NCBI RefSeq assembly: GCF_021496665.1
Contig: NZ_CP071246.1
Span: 248,001-312,000 of the forward strand
Direction of reading: 5' to 3'
Length of the DNA: 64,000 bases
Source of the DNA: Corynebacterium sp. CNCTC7651
Lineage (GTDB): Bacteria; Actinomycetota; Actinomycetes; Mycobacteriales; Mycobacteriaceae
This document shows positions 36,004-45,716 of the stretch, piece after piece. The notes under the pieces are model-generated. The model had not been told where the DNA came from. It saw nothing but the letters and a program-made list of their open reading frames with translations, and made no database searches. Position numbers and translations under genes: made by a program. Numbering within the stretch: position 1 is the first letter of the stretch; each line of letters opens with the position of its first letter.

Positions 36004-37266
36004 ATGGGGAAGCGTCTGCAGCCCACAACAAAAGTGCAGGTATCCGGCCACCGTTTCATGCGCCGGCGAGTTGAGCACGGACTGATTTTCGGCGATGTGC
36101 GCATGATCCACGATCCGCTGGCCACCCGCCGCCGGGCGATGGTCTTCGGCATGGTCGCCGTGGTGATGGTCGCCGCCGTCATGGGGCTGTTCGCCTGGAT
36201 GCGCCCCAACCCGGACCCGCTCGACGCGCCCATCTTGCGGGCCTCGGACGGGGAGCTCTACGTGCGAGTAGACGACGTGGTCCACCCGGTGACCAACCTG
36301 ACTTCGGCGCGTCTTGTCGCGGGCACTGATGCGGAGCCACAGCGCATCGGTGACGAGGCGTTGTCGAAAACTATCCGCGGCGTTCCCGTCGGCATCGTGT
36401 CCGCACCGTCGCTTTTCGCCCCAGGCCATGGCACTGAGCTCATCCCTCCGGATGCAGACACGTGGTCCGTCTGCACCGCAGAAAGCGAGGTGGTGGTGCG
36501 TGCTGGCGCTGCGCCGGAGGCAATCGTCGAAAAGCAAGCGGTGCTTGCCACCGCCGATGGCCGCGACTGGGTGGTCACCGCGGAGGGCCGCACCGAGCTT
36601 CCAGGGAGCGATTCCGCCAGCGGGAGGATCCTGCGGCGCGCGCTGCACATCGACACCCGCACGCCACGGTGGGCACCGCCAGCCCAAGTCCTCGCGGCAA
36701 TCCCGGAGCTCCCGCCGTACACTTTCCCGTCGCCGCTCCCGGAAGTCCTGCTTACCGACACCGGCGCGTGGGCGCTTGATGCCGTTGGCGGCATCAAGGA
36801 GGTCACGCCGTTCCAGGGGCAATTGCTTATCGACGCAGGCTCCCCAGCCACAGAAGTTCCCCGCCCCGGCCTCGCCGCTTTCGCCGACGCCACGGACCAA
36901 GCGGAATTGCGGCTGCCACAGCGTTCGCCCGAGTGGATTGACCCTGATGAGGCAGCGATTTGCGCCGTGGGCGGCGCAGCGGCGGCAACGTGGAGCATTG
37001 CGGAGGCGCTGGAAGGAAGCGCGGAACTGTCCGGCGACGCCGTGGCCACACGGTTCGTTGGCCCCGCCGCCGGTGCGGTTGCGGTGGACACCGGACGCGG
37101 ATTGCACGTGGTGGGAGCAGCCGGTTTGCGCCACGCAGTGCCGGAGCGCGAGACCCTGGAAATGATCGGTGCCCACCGCACTGATGATGTGCCGTGGGCA
37201 ATCCTGAAACTGCTCCCAGAAGGTGCAGAGCTCACGCGCCGGGCGGCGCTCGCGGCGCTGTACTAG
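36004..37266 (+). CDS. eccB: Type VII secretion protein EccB (ESX-4)
   Basis: Membrane-anchored extracytoplasmic component of the ESX core complex, 420 aa. A short cytoplasmic N-terminus with the family motif TTKVQVSGHRFMRRRVEHGL is followed by one TM helix at about residues 45-65. The large outer domain follows, with two conserved cysteines (in SVCTAES and ICAVGG) likely forming a disulfide. It faces mycP convergently with 6 bp between them. Confidence 0.92.
   Translation: MGKRLQPTTKVQVSGHRFMRRRVEHGLIFGDVRMIHDPLATRRRAMVFGMVAVVMVAAVMGLFAWMRPNPDPLDAPILRASDGELYVRVDDVVHPVTNLTSARLVAGTDAEPQRIGDEALSKTIRGVPVGIVSAPSLFAPGHGTELIPPDADTWSVCTAESEVVVRAGAAPEAIVEKQAVLATADGRDWVVTAEGRTELPGSDSASGRILRRALHIDTRTPRWAPPAQVLAAIPELPPYTFPSPLPEVLLTDTGAWALDAVGGIKEVTPFQGQLLIDAGSPATEVPRPGLAAFADATDQAELRLPQRSPEWIDPDEAAICAVGGAAAATWSIAEALEGSAELSGDAVATRFVGPAAGAVAVDTGRGLHVVGAAGLRHAVPERETLEMIGAHRTDDVPWAILKLLPEGAELTRRAALAALY
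36825..36835 (-). repeat. CGTCGATAAGC dispersed motif, copy 8
   Basis: Exact 11-mer on the minus strand inside eccB. Confidence 0.7.
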
Positions 37267-37272
37267 ACGGCG

Positions 37273-38478
37273 CTAGACGTAAATCCCGTACTGGGCGTAG
37301 GTTGCTTCGCGCGCCCGCGGTGCGCAGATGCCCGCAACGGAGAGGAACACTAGCGCGAGCACCATCCGTGACCACCGCCGCGAAGAATGGTGGACGGGGT
37401 GTTCCGCCGGCTCGATGACAACCGGCTGGTACTCGAATTCAGGCGCAGGTTCAGGCGGGGGCGGCAGCATGCTGAGCAGTACCAGCGGATCAATCGCGCC
37501 CCAATTCGGCTCTGCGGCCGCCCACACCATGTCCCGGATCTGCGCGGGCGTGAGGTACGGGTAGCGCTCCCGCAGCAGCGCTATGGCGCCGCTGACCACC
37601 GGCGCGGCGAAGCTGGTGCCCGTATATGGGCGCAAACCTTCTGTCGCCCAAGTGCCGGTGGCCCACCCGCTGCCGTCGGAAGCAAGTGCCACCTCGACGA
37701 AACCGGGCGCGGCGACGGCCCCGGAGGGCGCGATGATGGAGTAGTCGGCGAGCCCGTAGTCCGCATCAAGGGCACCGACTGCGATCACCGTCGGGGAGTG
37801 CGCGGGGATCACCGCGTAGCCCTGCTCGCACTTGGGGCTGGCGTTGCCCGCAGCTGCGACGACGACCGCACCCTCCGCTTCTGCGCGCGCCAGCGCGTGC
37901 TCGATGCCGCTGGTATCTAAACGCGCCGCTACGCTCTGCGGGATGCATGAGACGACGGAAATGTTGATCACGCTGGCGTGTTCGTCGAGGGCGTGATGGA
38001 TAGCGTCGGTAAGCGTCTGCAGGCTCCCAGCCCCAGGTGCCTCCTCGCCTCCCTCGAGCGGAGTGCGGTAGTAAGCGGAGGACTGGCGGATGTTCAGGAT
38101 CTCCGCGTCCGGTGCGATGCCGCGGGACGTGCCGGCGATGATGCCGGCGACCACGGTGCCGTGACTATCGCAATCCAGGTGGGTGGCTGGTGCCCACGGG
38201 TCGATGAAGTCGTGACCAGGAATCACTTGGTCCAGCTCTGCGGTGGGAGCGATCCCGGTATCAATCACCGCCACGCGCACACCAGCACCGGTGGCGAACT
38301 GGCGCAGCAGGGCAAGGGAGGGATCCGCGGGCGGAAGCTCCTCCACTCCGATGTGCGCGGGCACGGCGCAGGCGTAATCCTGCGCGTGTGCGTACGGCAG
38401 CGGGACGGCTGCGAAAGAGAGGACACTCAGCGCGCTGGTCAGGGCGCTAGTCAGGGCGGCAAGGCGGTACGTACGCAT
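37273..38478 (-). CDS. mycP: Type VII secretion-associated serine protease (mycosin, ESX-4)
   Basis: Membrane-anchored subtilisin-like protease of the ESX system, 401 aa. An N-terminal signal peptide (about residues 1-32) is followed by the catalytic triad Asp73 (VIDTG), His106 (SHGTVV) and Ser289 (GTSFAAP), with Asn212 (AAGN) as oxyanion residue. A Pro-rich stretch and a C-terminal TM helix (about 370-390) end the protein. All active-site residues are intact. It is co-directional with eccD, which ends 2 bp upstream. Confidence 0.94.
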   Translation of the reverse strand: MRTYRLAALTSALTSALSVLSFAAVPLPYAHAQDYACAVPAHIGVEELPPADPSLALLRQFATGAGVRVAVIDTGIAPTAELDQVIPGHDFIDPWAPATHLDCDSHGTVVAGIIAGTSRGIAPDAEILNIRQSSAYYRTPLEGGEEAPGAGSLQTLTDAIHHALDEHASVINISVVSCIPQSVAARLDTSGIEHALARAEAEGAVVVAAAGNASPKCEQGYAVIPAHSPTVIAVGALDADYGLADYSIIAPSGAVAAPGFVEVALASDGSGWATGTWATEGLRPYTGTSFAAPVVSGAIALLRERYPYLTPAQIRDMVWAAAEPNWGAIDPLVLLSMLPPPPEPAPEFEYQPVVIEPAEHPVHHSSRRWSRMVLALVFLSVAGICAPRAREATYAQYGIYV

Positions 38479-38480
38479 GG

Positions 38481-39773
38481 TTACAGCCCCCTGATCAGCG
38501 CGAAGAGGCCGGTTAGATGCACGGCGAGCGGGATGACAGCGATAATCGCAGCCATCTCCGCTCGCTCAAACCACACGACGGTGGTTGGCTCGAGCTCGCT
38601 CAAGCGCGGCGCCCACAGCGGGGCTGCTGCTGCGGCCGTTGCGCCGAGCGTTGCGACGGCGATAAGGGCCGGGTGCGATGCCGAAGTGCGCGCGGTAGCA
38701 ACTGCTGCGCAGATCACCGCCGCCAACGCGGCTGCGGCCAGCGCCGCGCGGGCAGTGGGGTAATGCTGCCGGAGGGCATGCAAACCGAACGCGCCCGCAG
38801 TGCACAGGCCGAACACGGCTACCCAAGCGTCGGCGTGCCAACCCAGCGCAGTCAACGCCGGAATGGTGCACGCCGCGGCGGCGAGCGACATCGAGCCGGC
38901 GATAGCTACAGCGCGTACGCTGCGTGCGTCCACATCCATTTGGTATCCGTCGGCAGTGTCAAAGTCCTCCCCGGCAGTGGGGATGCGCGGGACTTGGAGT
39001 CCGGCAGCCCGCGTTGCGGCACCCGGGGTGGCCATGACCACGAGGATGCTCGCTAACGCGGCGAGCGCCGCCGGTGCGGTGGTGGCCGGCAGCCAGGCAC
39101 CCAAGGCGGAGACACCCGCGGTGACGCATGACGTCAACACAAACGTCACCGTCGCGGGTGTCGCGAGGCCGAGCATGGCGCCCGCCCCCACCCCGGCGGC
39201 GGCGGTGAGTACGCCCGCCAGCGCACCGAGGGCGGGGTCGACGGCGCTGATCCACGCACTCGGTGGCCCGGCGACCCACGTGCCTGCCGCGGCTCCCAGC
39301 GCAAACGGAGCCGGCGCGAAGAGCTGGGTGGAGCGGCTGAGCGCTGCCAACACCACCAAGCTCAAGCCGCTGACGGTCAAGGCAACAGGTAGCGGGGCGA
39401 GCGCATACGCCACAACTCCAATACCTGCGGCGCCGACAATGCCGGCGGCCGTATCCACGCCGCGTACCTCGCCGGCGGTGCCGGCGACCGCCCGCAGCGA
39501 TTCTGCGGCCTCACGCACAACCGGCGGTTCCGGCTGCTCCACGGGGGAGAGGGTGATTATGCTGCCGTCGGCAAGCTTGAGCCTGTGCAACGGCGTATGC
39601 ATGTCCAGCGGCATGCCGGCGGCGGTGGATGCCACCCAGGGCCGGTGGATCTCTGGAATGTCGATGAGACGCGCGAGTTCCGGCAGAACCTCGGCGAGTG
39701 TGGATGATGTGGGCAATGTGACATCGATGTCGCGATGTAGAGTGACCACGCTGACGCGGACGGTGACGCGCAC
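38481..39773 (-). CDS. eccD: Type VII secretion integral membrane protein EccD (ESX-4)
   Basis: Central membrane channel-forming component of ESX systems. An N-terminal ubiquitin-like domain (VRVTVRVSVVTLHRDIDVTLP...) is followed by about eleven Ala-rich TM helices. The frame is open to 39974, but the ubiquitin-like fold begins at the GTG at 39773, giving 430 aa, and the upstream residues look non-coding. The exact start is uncertain. It is transcribed divergently from eccC and upstream of mycP. Confidence 0.88.
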   Translation of the reverse strand: MRVTVRVSVVTLHRDIDVTLPTSSTLAEVLPELARLIDIPEIHRPWVASTAAGMPLDMHTPLHRLKLADGSIITLSPVEQPEPPVVREAAESLRAVAGTAGEVRGVDTAAGIVGAAGIGVVAYALAPLPVALTVSGLSLVVLAALSRSTQLFAPAPFALGAAAGTWVAGPPSAWISAVDPALGALAGVLTAAAGVGAGAMLGLATPATVTFVLTSCVTAGVSALGAWLPATTAPAALAALASILVVMATPGAATRAAGLQVPRIPTAGEDFDTADGYQMDVDARSVRAVAIAGSMSLAAAACTIPALTALGWHADAWVAVFGLCTAGAFGLHALRQHYPTARAALAAAALAAVICAAVATARTSASHPALIAVATLGATAAAAAPLWAPRLSELEPTTVVWFERAEMAAIIAVIPLAVHLTGLFALIRGL

Positions 39774-39956
39774 AACGTGGTACGCCGATGTGGCAACCAA
39801 GTTGAATCCCCCCAGGGCACATAGTGCGCGGTAACCCCCATGTACCGCGCGGTGGTTCAGAGTATGGCGTAGAGTATCCGCCACGTCCACAGATTGGGGG
39901 TCCGGCTCGGGGGAGCCGGCATCTGCGGAAGGCATCTCAACCGGGGGAAGTTGCTC
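39774..39956. promoter_or_regulatory. Divergent spacer between eccD and eccC
   Basis: A 183 bp region that must contain the promoters of the eccD-mycP and eccC operons. TAGAGT at 39870-39875 is a plausible eccC -10, but no matching -35 was found. No ECF-type GGAAC/CGTC pair was seen here, unlike upstream of the WXG100 genes. Confidence 0.4.
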
Positions 39957-42900
39957 ATGCTCGGCCTCGACCACAATCCAGTTATTGCGCCCGCTGCAGT
40001 GGTGGGCACCGACGACGTACCGCCGCTACCTGCGGGAACGTTGCGCGCGGAACCGGTTCCGCCGGCGCAGAAAGATCAACCCATCCCGCTCATCCGGGTG
40101 CTTATCCCCGTGATCATGGTGGTGGCCATCGGTGCGGTGATGGCGCTCATGGCCCTCTCCGGGCGCGGCGTGAGCCCGATGATGCTGATGTTCCCGCTCA
40201 TGATGCTGGTGGGCATGATCGCCATGTTCAATCCTTCAGAAGGGCAGGGCGATATCGACGAAACGCGCCGGGTGTACCTGCGGCACCTTGACGCGTTAGC
40301 GGTCCGCGCTCGAGCAAACGGCGATGCCCAGCGCACGCACATGACGTACCTGCACCCCGCGCCGGCCGAGTTGGCGCTGAGCCTGCCCACCGTCCGCGTG
40401 TGGGAGCGACTGGATACGTCGCCGGAAGCACTCCAGGTGAGGGTGGGCACGGGCACTGCCGCGTTGTGCACACCGATCGATGTGGATGACCCGGGTTCGC
40501 CCGAGGACTTGGACCCCGTGTGCGCCGTGAGCCTGCGGCGCACGGTGGCCACGGCGAGCGCTGTGCCGGCGATGCCGATTGTGGTGCAGCTTGCCGCATT
40601 CGGATCTGTCACACTTGCCGGTCCGACGGCGGAAGCAGTGGCGCGGTCGATGCTGTGCCAGCTGGCCGTCTTCCACGGCCCGGAGCTGGTGGGCGTTGAC
40701 ACGACCCGGACCGGTTTCGCGTGGGCGAAGTGGCTGCCGCACGCGAAGGCACCGGAAGACGGTGCGTTTCGGGTGGCGTTTATCGATGCCACGTTCCACC
40801 CCGCCCGCGCCTCCCATGCCGGGGCGGACCTTGCGCCGAGCTTGAGCCCGGACGAGTGCGATTGCGTGATCACGTTCCACCCGGATCCGGACTTCTACGT
40901 GGATGAAGACGCGCTGCACCTCATCTGCACCGATGCCGTCACGGCGCTGACCGCCACAGGCCCAGAACGCCTCGGCGCGCCGGACGCGTTCAGCGATGCT
41001 GAGGCCGCGCTGGTTGCGCGGCGGCTGGCGTTCTACCGCCGCCCGGAGGGGGCGACGAAAGAGAAGGGCGCGGACGTGCTGGCCATGCTGGGCTTGGACC
41101 GCCTGGGGGAGAGTCACGGCGAGCTGGGGGACATGGATGTGACCGATGCCGATGTGGCGGCGATGTGGCCAGGCCGCGAAGGCACGCGGCAGCGGCTCAC
41201 AGTGCCCATCGGCGCAACCCCGGAAGGTCGCGCGGTGTTTCTGGACATCAAGGAAGCCGCCCACGGCGGTGCCGGCCCGCACGGGCTCTGCATCGGCGCA
41301 ACGGGGTCCGGAAAGAGTGAGCTGCTTCGCACGCTGGTCATCGCCCTGGCGGCCACGCACTCGCCGGATGAGCTCAACCTGGTGCTCGTGGATTTCAAGG
41401 GAGGCGCGACCTTCCTCGGCTGTGAAGGGCTGCCGCACACCTCCGCCGTGATTACCAACCTCGAGGATGAGGCGGTGCTGGTGGAGCGCATGTATGACGC
41501 GCTGTCGGGTGAAATGCACCGTCGTCAAGAGCTCCTGCGGAAAGCCGGCAACTACGCCAACATCACCGACTACACCGCGGCACGCCTTGCAGGTGCTGCG
41601 GGATCGGAGGGCACGCCGCTTGACCCGCTGCCTGCGCTTGTAGTTGTGGTGGATGAGTTCTCCGAGCTACTCACCCAGCACCCGCACTTTGCGGAGCTGT
41701 TCGTGGCCATCGGCAGGCTGGGGCGATCGCTGGGCGTGCACCTATTGCTGGCCTCCCAACGCCTGGAGGAAGGCAAGCTCCGCGGGTTGGACTCGCACCT
41801 GTCCTACCGCATCGGCTTGAAAACCTTCTCTGCGGGCGAATCCCGCCAAGTCCTGGGCGTGCCAGATGCGTACGAGCTGCCCAGCGAACCAGGTTCCGGC
41901 TACCTCAAGGCCGCCTCGCCGGAGCTGGTCCGGTTCCGCGCCGCCTACGTTTCCGGGCCGCTCACACGCCGGGTGGTGCAGCACCGCGCAGCCGAACACG
42001 TGGAGGTACGCCCCTTCACCGGCTGGGACGCCTCCGAGCGGGAGTGGGAGGAGCAGATGCTTGCCGACGACGCCGAGACCATCACCACCGACCCCTCCAC
42101 CACCGTCGTGGACGCTGTGGTCGCCCGAACCCGCGCGCTTGCCCAGCATGCCGGGATGCAGGCGCACCAAGTGTGGTTGCCGCCGCTGCCGGATCGGATG
42201 GAACTGCACGAATTGCAGCCGGGCGGTGTGGACTACGGGCACCTGCGCATTCCTGTCGGCATTGTGGATGAGCCGTACCTGCAGCGGCAGGACACCCAGG
42301 TAATCGATCTGGGCGCTTCCGGCGGGCACCTCGCCATCGCCGGTGGTCCGCAGACCGGTAAGTCCGAGGCGCTGAAGACTTTGGTCGCATCGCTGGCGCT
42401 CACCCACACCACCGACCAAGTGGCGGTGTATGCCATCGACGCCGGCAGCGGCGGGCTGCATGAGTTGGAGACGCTGCCGCACGTGGCGGGTGTAGCGGTG
42501 CGCGCGGACGAGGAACGGGTGCGCCGCGTGGTGGATGAGGTGGTTGGTTTGATCGACGACGCCGCAGCCGCCACACCCGCACCGCAGACATCGGCGCCGA
42601 GGCGGGAGACGCTGCTGATTGTGGACGGCTGGCACGCGCTTTTGGCCAGCGATTCCAAGCTGGAGGATTTGCGCGACCCGCTAACCCGCGTCGCCTCCGA
42701 GGGCCCGGCAGCAGGCGTGCACCTGGTCTTGACCACGCAGCGCTGGAGTGCGGTGCGCACCGGCGTGCGCGACCTGGTGGCCACCAGGTTGGAACTGGGG
42801 TTGACGGAGCCGCTGGACTCCCTCATCGACCGCACTGCCCAAACCAACCTGCCCGCGCGCCCCGGGATTGGGCTGACACCGGAGGCGAAGGTGATGCTCT

Positions 42901-43712
42901 TCGCCCGAACGAGTGCGCAAGACCTCGCCCACGTGGCGCGCGTGACGGCGCAGCAGCCGCGGGTGCCGGCGCTGAAAGTCTTGCCTGCGCACGTCACGGT
43001 GCAGGATCTCCTGGAAAGGGAACTCGACGGCCCCGCCATCCCAATCGGCGTGGGCGGGCCGAGACTAGAGCCGATCGCATGCGCTTCCGGCCACCTGCTA
43101 GCTATCGGCGCCACGGGTGCCGGCAAATCCACAGTGATTGCATGTGCTATCGAGGCGATCGGCGCGATGCCGCGCGAGGAAGCGCGGATGGTGATTCTGG
43201 ACCCGCGCCGGGCACACCTGGGCAGGGCGAACGAGGACATGGTGGCGTTCTACGCGGCCTCCGCCAGCGCCATCGCTGACGCCGTGCGGGCGCTGTGCAC
43301 GACGCTCACGGCACGCTTGCCAGGAGCGGACATCTCGGCGAAGCAGCTCGCGGAACGCTCCTGGTGGAAGGGCCCGGAGCTGTACCTGGTCATCGACGAC
43401 ATTGACTTGGTGGGGGATCCGGTGCTCCGAGACGTGGAGGCGTTGATACCTCACGCTCGCGATATCGGCCTGCACGTGATCTGCGCCCGCAAGTTCGGCG
43501 GGGTCTCCCGCGCGCTGTACGGCGGATTCCTGGGCGCGCTGAAAGACCTGCTGCCGGACGTCCTGCTTCTGGACGGCACCCGCGAAGAAGGCGCGCTCTT
43601 CGGCGTGCGCCCCTCCGCTCAGCCGCCGGGCCGCGCGACGCTGGTGCAAGCGGGCGATGTGGTGGGCACGGTCCAGTTGGCCGCGCCCTACGAAGAGGGT
43701 GCATCACTGTGA
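39957..43712 (+). CDS. eccC: Type VII secretion ATPase EccC (ESX-4)
   Basis: FtsK/SpoIIIE-type motor of the ESX system, fused form of 1251 aa. Two TM helices lie near residues 45-92, then a DUF domain and three ATPase domains. The Walker A motifs are GATGSGKS (447-454), GGPQTGKS (796-803) and GATGAGKS (1051-1058). The first domain has a full Walker B (LVVVVDEFSELL). ATG at 39957 after GGGGGAAG; an ATG at 39894 has no ribosome-binding site. The stop overlaps the next gene (GTGA). Confidence 0.94.
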   Translation: MLGLDHNPVIAPAAVVGTDDVPPLPAGTLRAEPVPPAQKDQPIPLIRVLIPVIMVVAIGAVMALMALSGRGVSPMMLMFPLMMLVGMIAMFNPSEGQGDIDETRRVYLRHLDALAVRARANGDAQRTHMTYLHPAPAELALSLPTVRVWERLDTSPEALQVRVGTGTAALCTPIDVDDPGSPEDLDPVCAVSLRRTVATASAVPAMPIVVQLAAFGSVTLAGPTAEAVARSMLCQLAVFHGPELVGVDTTRTGFAWAKWLPHAKAPEDGAFRVAFIDATFHPARASHAGADLAPSLSPDECDCVITFHPDPDFYVDEDALHLICTDAVTALTATGPERLGAPDAFSDAEAALVARRLAFYRRPEGATKEKGADVLAMLGLDRLGESHGELGDMDVTDADVAAMWPGREGTRQRLTVPIGATPEGRAVFLDIKEAAHGGAGPHGLCIGATGSGKSELLRTLVIALAATHSPDELNLVLVDFKGGATFLGCEGLPHTSAVITNLEDEAVLVERMYDALSGEMHRRQELLRKAGNYANITDYTAARLAGAAGSEGTPLDPLPALVVVVDEFSELLTQHPHFAELFVAIGRLGRSLGVHLLLASQRLEEGKLRGLDSHLSYRIGLKTFSAGESRQVLGVPDAYELPSEPGSGYLKAASPELVRFRAAYVSGPLTRRVVQHRAAEHVEVRPFTGWDASEREWEEQMLADDAETITTDPSTTVVDAVVARTRALAQHAGMQAHQVWLPPLPDRMELHELQPGGVDYGHLRIPVGIVDEPYLQRQDTQVIDLGASGGHLAIAGGPQTGKSEALKTLVASLALTHTTDQVAVYAIDAGSGGLHELETLPHVAGVAVRADEERVRRVVDEVVGLIDDAAAATPAPQTSAPRRETLLIVDGWHALLASDSKLEDLRDPLTRVASEGPAAGVHLVLTTQRWSAVRTGVRDLVATRLELGLTEPLDSLIDRTAQTNLPARPGIGLTPEAKVMLFARTSAQDLAHVARVTAQQPRVPALKVLPAHVTVQDLLERELDGPAIPIGVGGPRLEPIACASGHLLAIGATGAGKSTVIACAIEAIGAMPREEARMVILDPRRAHLGRANEDMVAFYAASASAIADAVRALCTTLTARLPGADISAKQLAERSWWKGPELYLVIDDIDLVGDPVLRDVEALIPHARDIGLHVICARKFGGVSRALYGGFLGALKDLLPDVLLLDGTREEGALFGVRPSAQPPGRATLVQAGDVVGTVQLAAPYEEGASL

Positions 43713-44686
43713 CGCACGCCGACACCGCCGATGCCCTCCGCATCACGGTGACTGACACCGCGACGGTGTTCTCCGGGGCTGCAAACCTGCACCGCTTCGA
43801 CGCGCCTTCCGCACGCGATATCGCCGCCTACATCCGCCACGTCTTCGGACCGCACCCGGGCGGGGCGGAGGTCCACCTCGCGGCATCGCCGGAGCGCTGC
43901 CGGGAGATTGAGGCCGCACTCAAGGGCTACGACGTTTCCCTCACTTTCGCCGACCCCGGGGACTTCAGGGAGGCTGTGCGTGCCGACGAAGGATTGCCCC
44001 GCGCCGCGGACACGCTGGGGCTGCACAGGCCGACAGATGCGGTCGAGGAAGACCGCCGGGCGCTGTGGATTATCGGCATCGCTGTCACCGTCGTGGCCGT
44101 GGCCTGCGCGATCGCCGTGGTGGTTACCGCGCGGTCGTTGTTTGGGGCGCGCGAGGTTGCCGAGGCGGCGGGCGAAACGCCAACCGTTGTGGCTACCACA
44201 GCGACTACAACCGCGCCGGTGGAGACGCTGACGGGTGTGACGCGGACGTCGATAAGCGAAAAGCCCCCGGCGACCGTGGTGCACGAGCGGGACGGGGTGC
44301 GGGTTGAGCTGCCTGCAGGTTTCACCCTGGAGCGGGAGGGGGACATGTGGCGCGCGAGCGGGCCAGTCCCTGATTTTCGTTTGCACATTGCGGTCGATGA
44401 CCTGTTCACGCTCCCGCCGGAGACGATGGCGGAGCACGTGCGGCGCGAGGTAGAGGCGGATCCGCAAACGGAGATGGTGGCCACGGACGGGTTTGCGCTG
44501 ACGTACCTGGAGCGCCCGGGGGATGGGTCCGAGGTGCTGTGGAAGACGTGGCCGCACGGCACGCACCAGATTTTTCTGGCGTGCCAGACACGCGGGGTGC
44601 CTACGCGGGTGCAGCAGGCGACGTGCGAGATGGCGATGCGCTCCGCGGAATATGCCCCGCTAGCTGGGGATTTAGCGGCCCAATAA
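43709..44686 (+). CDS. Type VII secretion-associated membrane protein (Rv3446c-like)
   Basis: A 325 aa protein in the position of the ESX-4 accessory gene between eccC and the WXG100 genes. A cytoplasmic N-terminal domain (about 1-117) is followed by a single TM helix (119-141), a Thr/Ala/Pro-rich linker and an outer domain with two cysteines (LACQTRG, ATCEMAM). GTG start overlapping the eccC stop by four bases. Exact role unknown. Confidence 0.85.
   Translation: MTHADTADALRITVTDTATVFSGAANLHRFDAPSARDIAAYIRHVFGPHPGGAEVHLAASPERCREIEAALKGYDVSLTFADPGDFREAVRADEGLPRAADTLGLHRPTDAVEEDRRALWIIGIAVTVVAVACAIAVVVTARSLFGAREVAEAAGETPTVVATTATTTAPVETLTGVTRTSISEKPPATVVHERDGVRVELPAGFTLEREGDMWRASGPVPDFRLHIAVDDLFTLPPETMAEHVRREVEADPQTEMVATDGFALTYLERPGDGSEVLWKTWPHGTHQIFLACQTRGVPTRVQQATCEMAMRSAEYAPLAGDLAAQ
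44247..44257 (+). repeat. CGTCGATAAGC dispersed motif, copy 9
   Basis: Exact 11-mer inside the ESX-4 accessory membrane protein gene. Confidence 0.7.
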
Positions 44687-44731
44687 AAAAGTTTCGGCGG
44701 GGATGGAACCGAAGCGGGGTTTTCAACGTCA
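44684..44731 (+). promoter_or_regulatory. ECF-type promoter of the WXG100 operon
   Basis: TAAAAAAGTTTCG, 8 bases, then GGAACC (44705-44710), 16 bases, and CGTCA (44727-44731). GGAAC with CGTC at this spacing resembles -35/-10 elements used by extracytoplasmic-function sigma factors. The ATG is 70 bases after the -10. The same arrangement recurs at 48218-48265. Confidence 0.65.
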
Positions 44732-44800
44732 GATACATGAACAGTTCAACGCATTCCGGCTGTTCTTACCTGACACTTCTTCGAGGGGGAAGACAACACC

Positions 44801-45118
44801 ATGAGCCAATTCGCAACAGAAGCCGAGGTCATGCGCGCGACCGCGGACCACGCGGACGCCGTCAACGCAGATGTCAACCGTGAGATTGACCGTATCCAGG
44901 ACGTCGCCCAGGCACTCCGCGGGTCCTGGGAGGGTCGCGCACAGCGCAGCTTCGACGAGCTGATGCTGAGGTATGACGATGCACAACGACGCCTGGGGGA
45001 GGCGCTGAACGCGATTTCCGTGAACATCCGCGACAACGCGAAGCACTACGAGAACACCGACGTGACCAACACTGAGGGCCTCGACCGTCTCGCATCCACC
45101 TCCGGCCTGGCGCTTTAG
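44801..45118 (+). CDS. WXG100 family type VII secretion substrate, EsxU-like
   Basis: A 105 aa helical-hairpin protein. The turn motif Trp43-Glu-Gly45 (SWEG) and the C-terminal secretion signal Tyr83-x3-Asp87 (HYENTD) are both present, so this is likely the partner carrying the signal. A GAGGGGGAAG ribosome-binding site precedes the ATG. It forms a bicistronic unit with the next WXG100 gene, with which it should dimerise. The pair sits just before rplM, as in the ESX-4 loci of mycobacteria. Confidence 0.92.
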   Translation: MSQFATEAEVMRATADHADAVNADVNREIDRIQDVAQALRGSWEGRAQRSFDELMLRYDDAQRRLGEALNAISVNIRDNAKHYENTDVTNTEGLDRLASTSGLAL

Positions 45119-45142
45119 AAGTAAAGAAAGGACTTTTCAGCC

Positions 45143-45427
45143 ATGCACATTAAGTACGACTTCGCCCAGATCGCCAACGCAACTTCCGACATCCGTTCTT
45201 CCGCGGTGCGCATCAACGGCCAGCTGTCGGACCTGAAGGACATGATCAAGCCGATGACGGACACCTGGGAAGGCGACGCGGCTGTGAACTACCGCGCGCA
45301 CCAGGCCAAGTGGGATCAGGCGGCGGAGGACCTCAACCGCATCCTCAACCAGATCGCGGACACCGTCGAGGAGGGCAACAACCAGATGATGGCCGTCAAC
45401 GCAGCGGCCGCGAACAGCTGGGGTTAA
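45143..45427 (+). CDS. WXG100 family type VII secretion substrate, EsxT-like
   Basis: A 94 aa helical-hairpin protein with Trp42-Glu-Gly44 (TWEGDAAVNYR) at the turn. No Tyr-x3-Asp/Glu signal is seen in the C-terminal part, as expected if only its partner carries the signal. It starts 24 bp after the first WXG100 gene with AAAGAAAGG as ribosome-binding site. A terminator follows. Confidence 0.92.
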   Translation: MHIKYDFAQIANATSDIRSSAVRINGQLSDLKDMIKPMTDTWEGDAAVNYRAHQAKWDQAAEDLNRILNQIADTVEEGNNQMMAVNAAAANSWG

Positions 45428-45475
45428 TCGGCTGGGGTTAAGACCCGGCTCCGCCGAATCCATCGGGGGGACATG

Positions 45476-45530
45476 AAACGCCCCGCGCGCTGCCGCCAGG
45501 CTCTGGTAGGTGGCGGGCGGGGCGTTTCCG
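45476..45530 (+). terminator. Rho-independent terminator after the WXG100 pair
   Basis: AAACGCCCCGC (45476-45486) pairs with GCGGGGCGTTT (45517-45527); the loop region can form an inner hairpin. It separates the ESX-4 genes from rplM. Confidence 0.85.
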
Positions 45531-45552
45531 CATTTGTGGGACACACGGCGTT

Positions 45553-45581
45553 TTGGTCACGGCGGGGGCGTGACGTAGGGT
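45553..45581 (+). promoter_or_regulatory. rplM-rpsI promoter
   Basis: TTGGTC (45553-45558), a 17-base spacer and TAGGGT (45576-45581). The transcript would have a leader of about 130 bases before rplM. Confidence 0.6.
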
Positions 45582-45716
45582 TATACACCTGTGTGTCGCG
45601 CGGGCTGTGCAGCCTGCGCACGTTCCATCGGGTCTCCACCGGCCGCCGTTGGAACGCAGGGCGCGCGGCGCTGTACCTGGCCGGCAGCCTCTAGACAGAC
45701 TTTAAAGGAGTCATGC

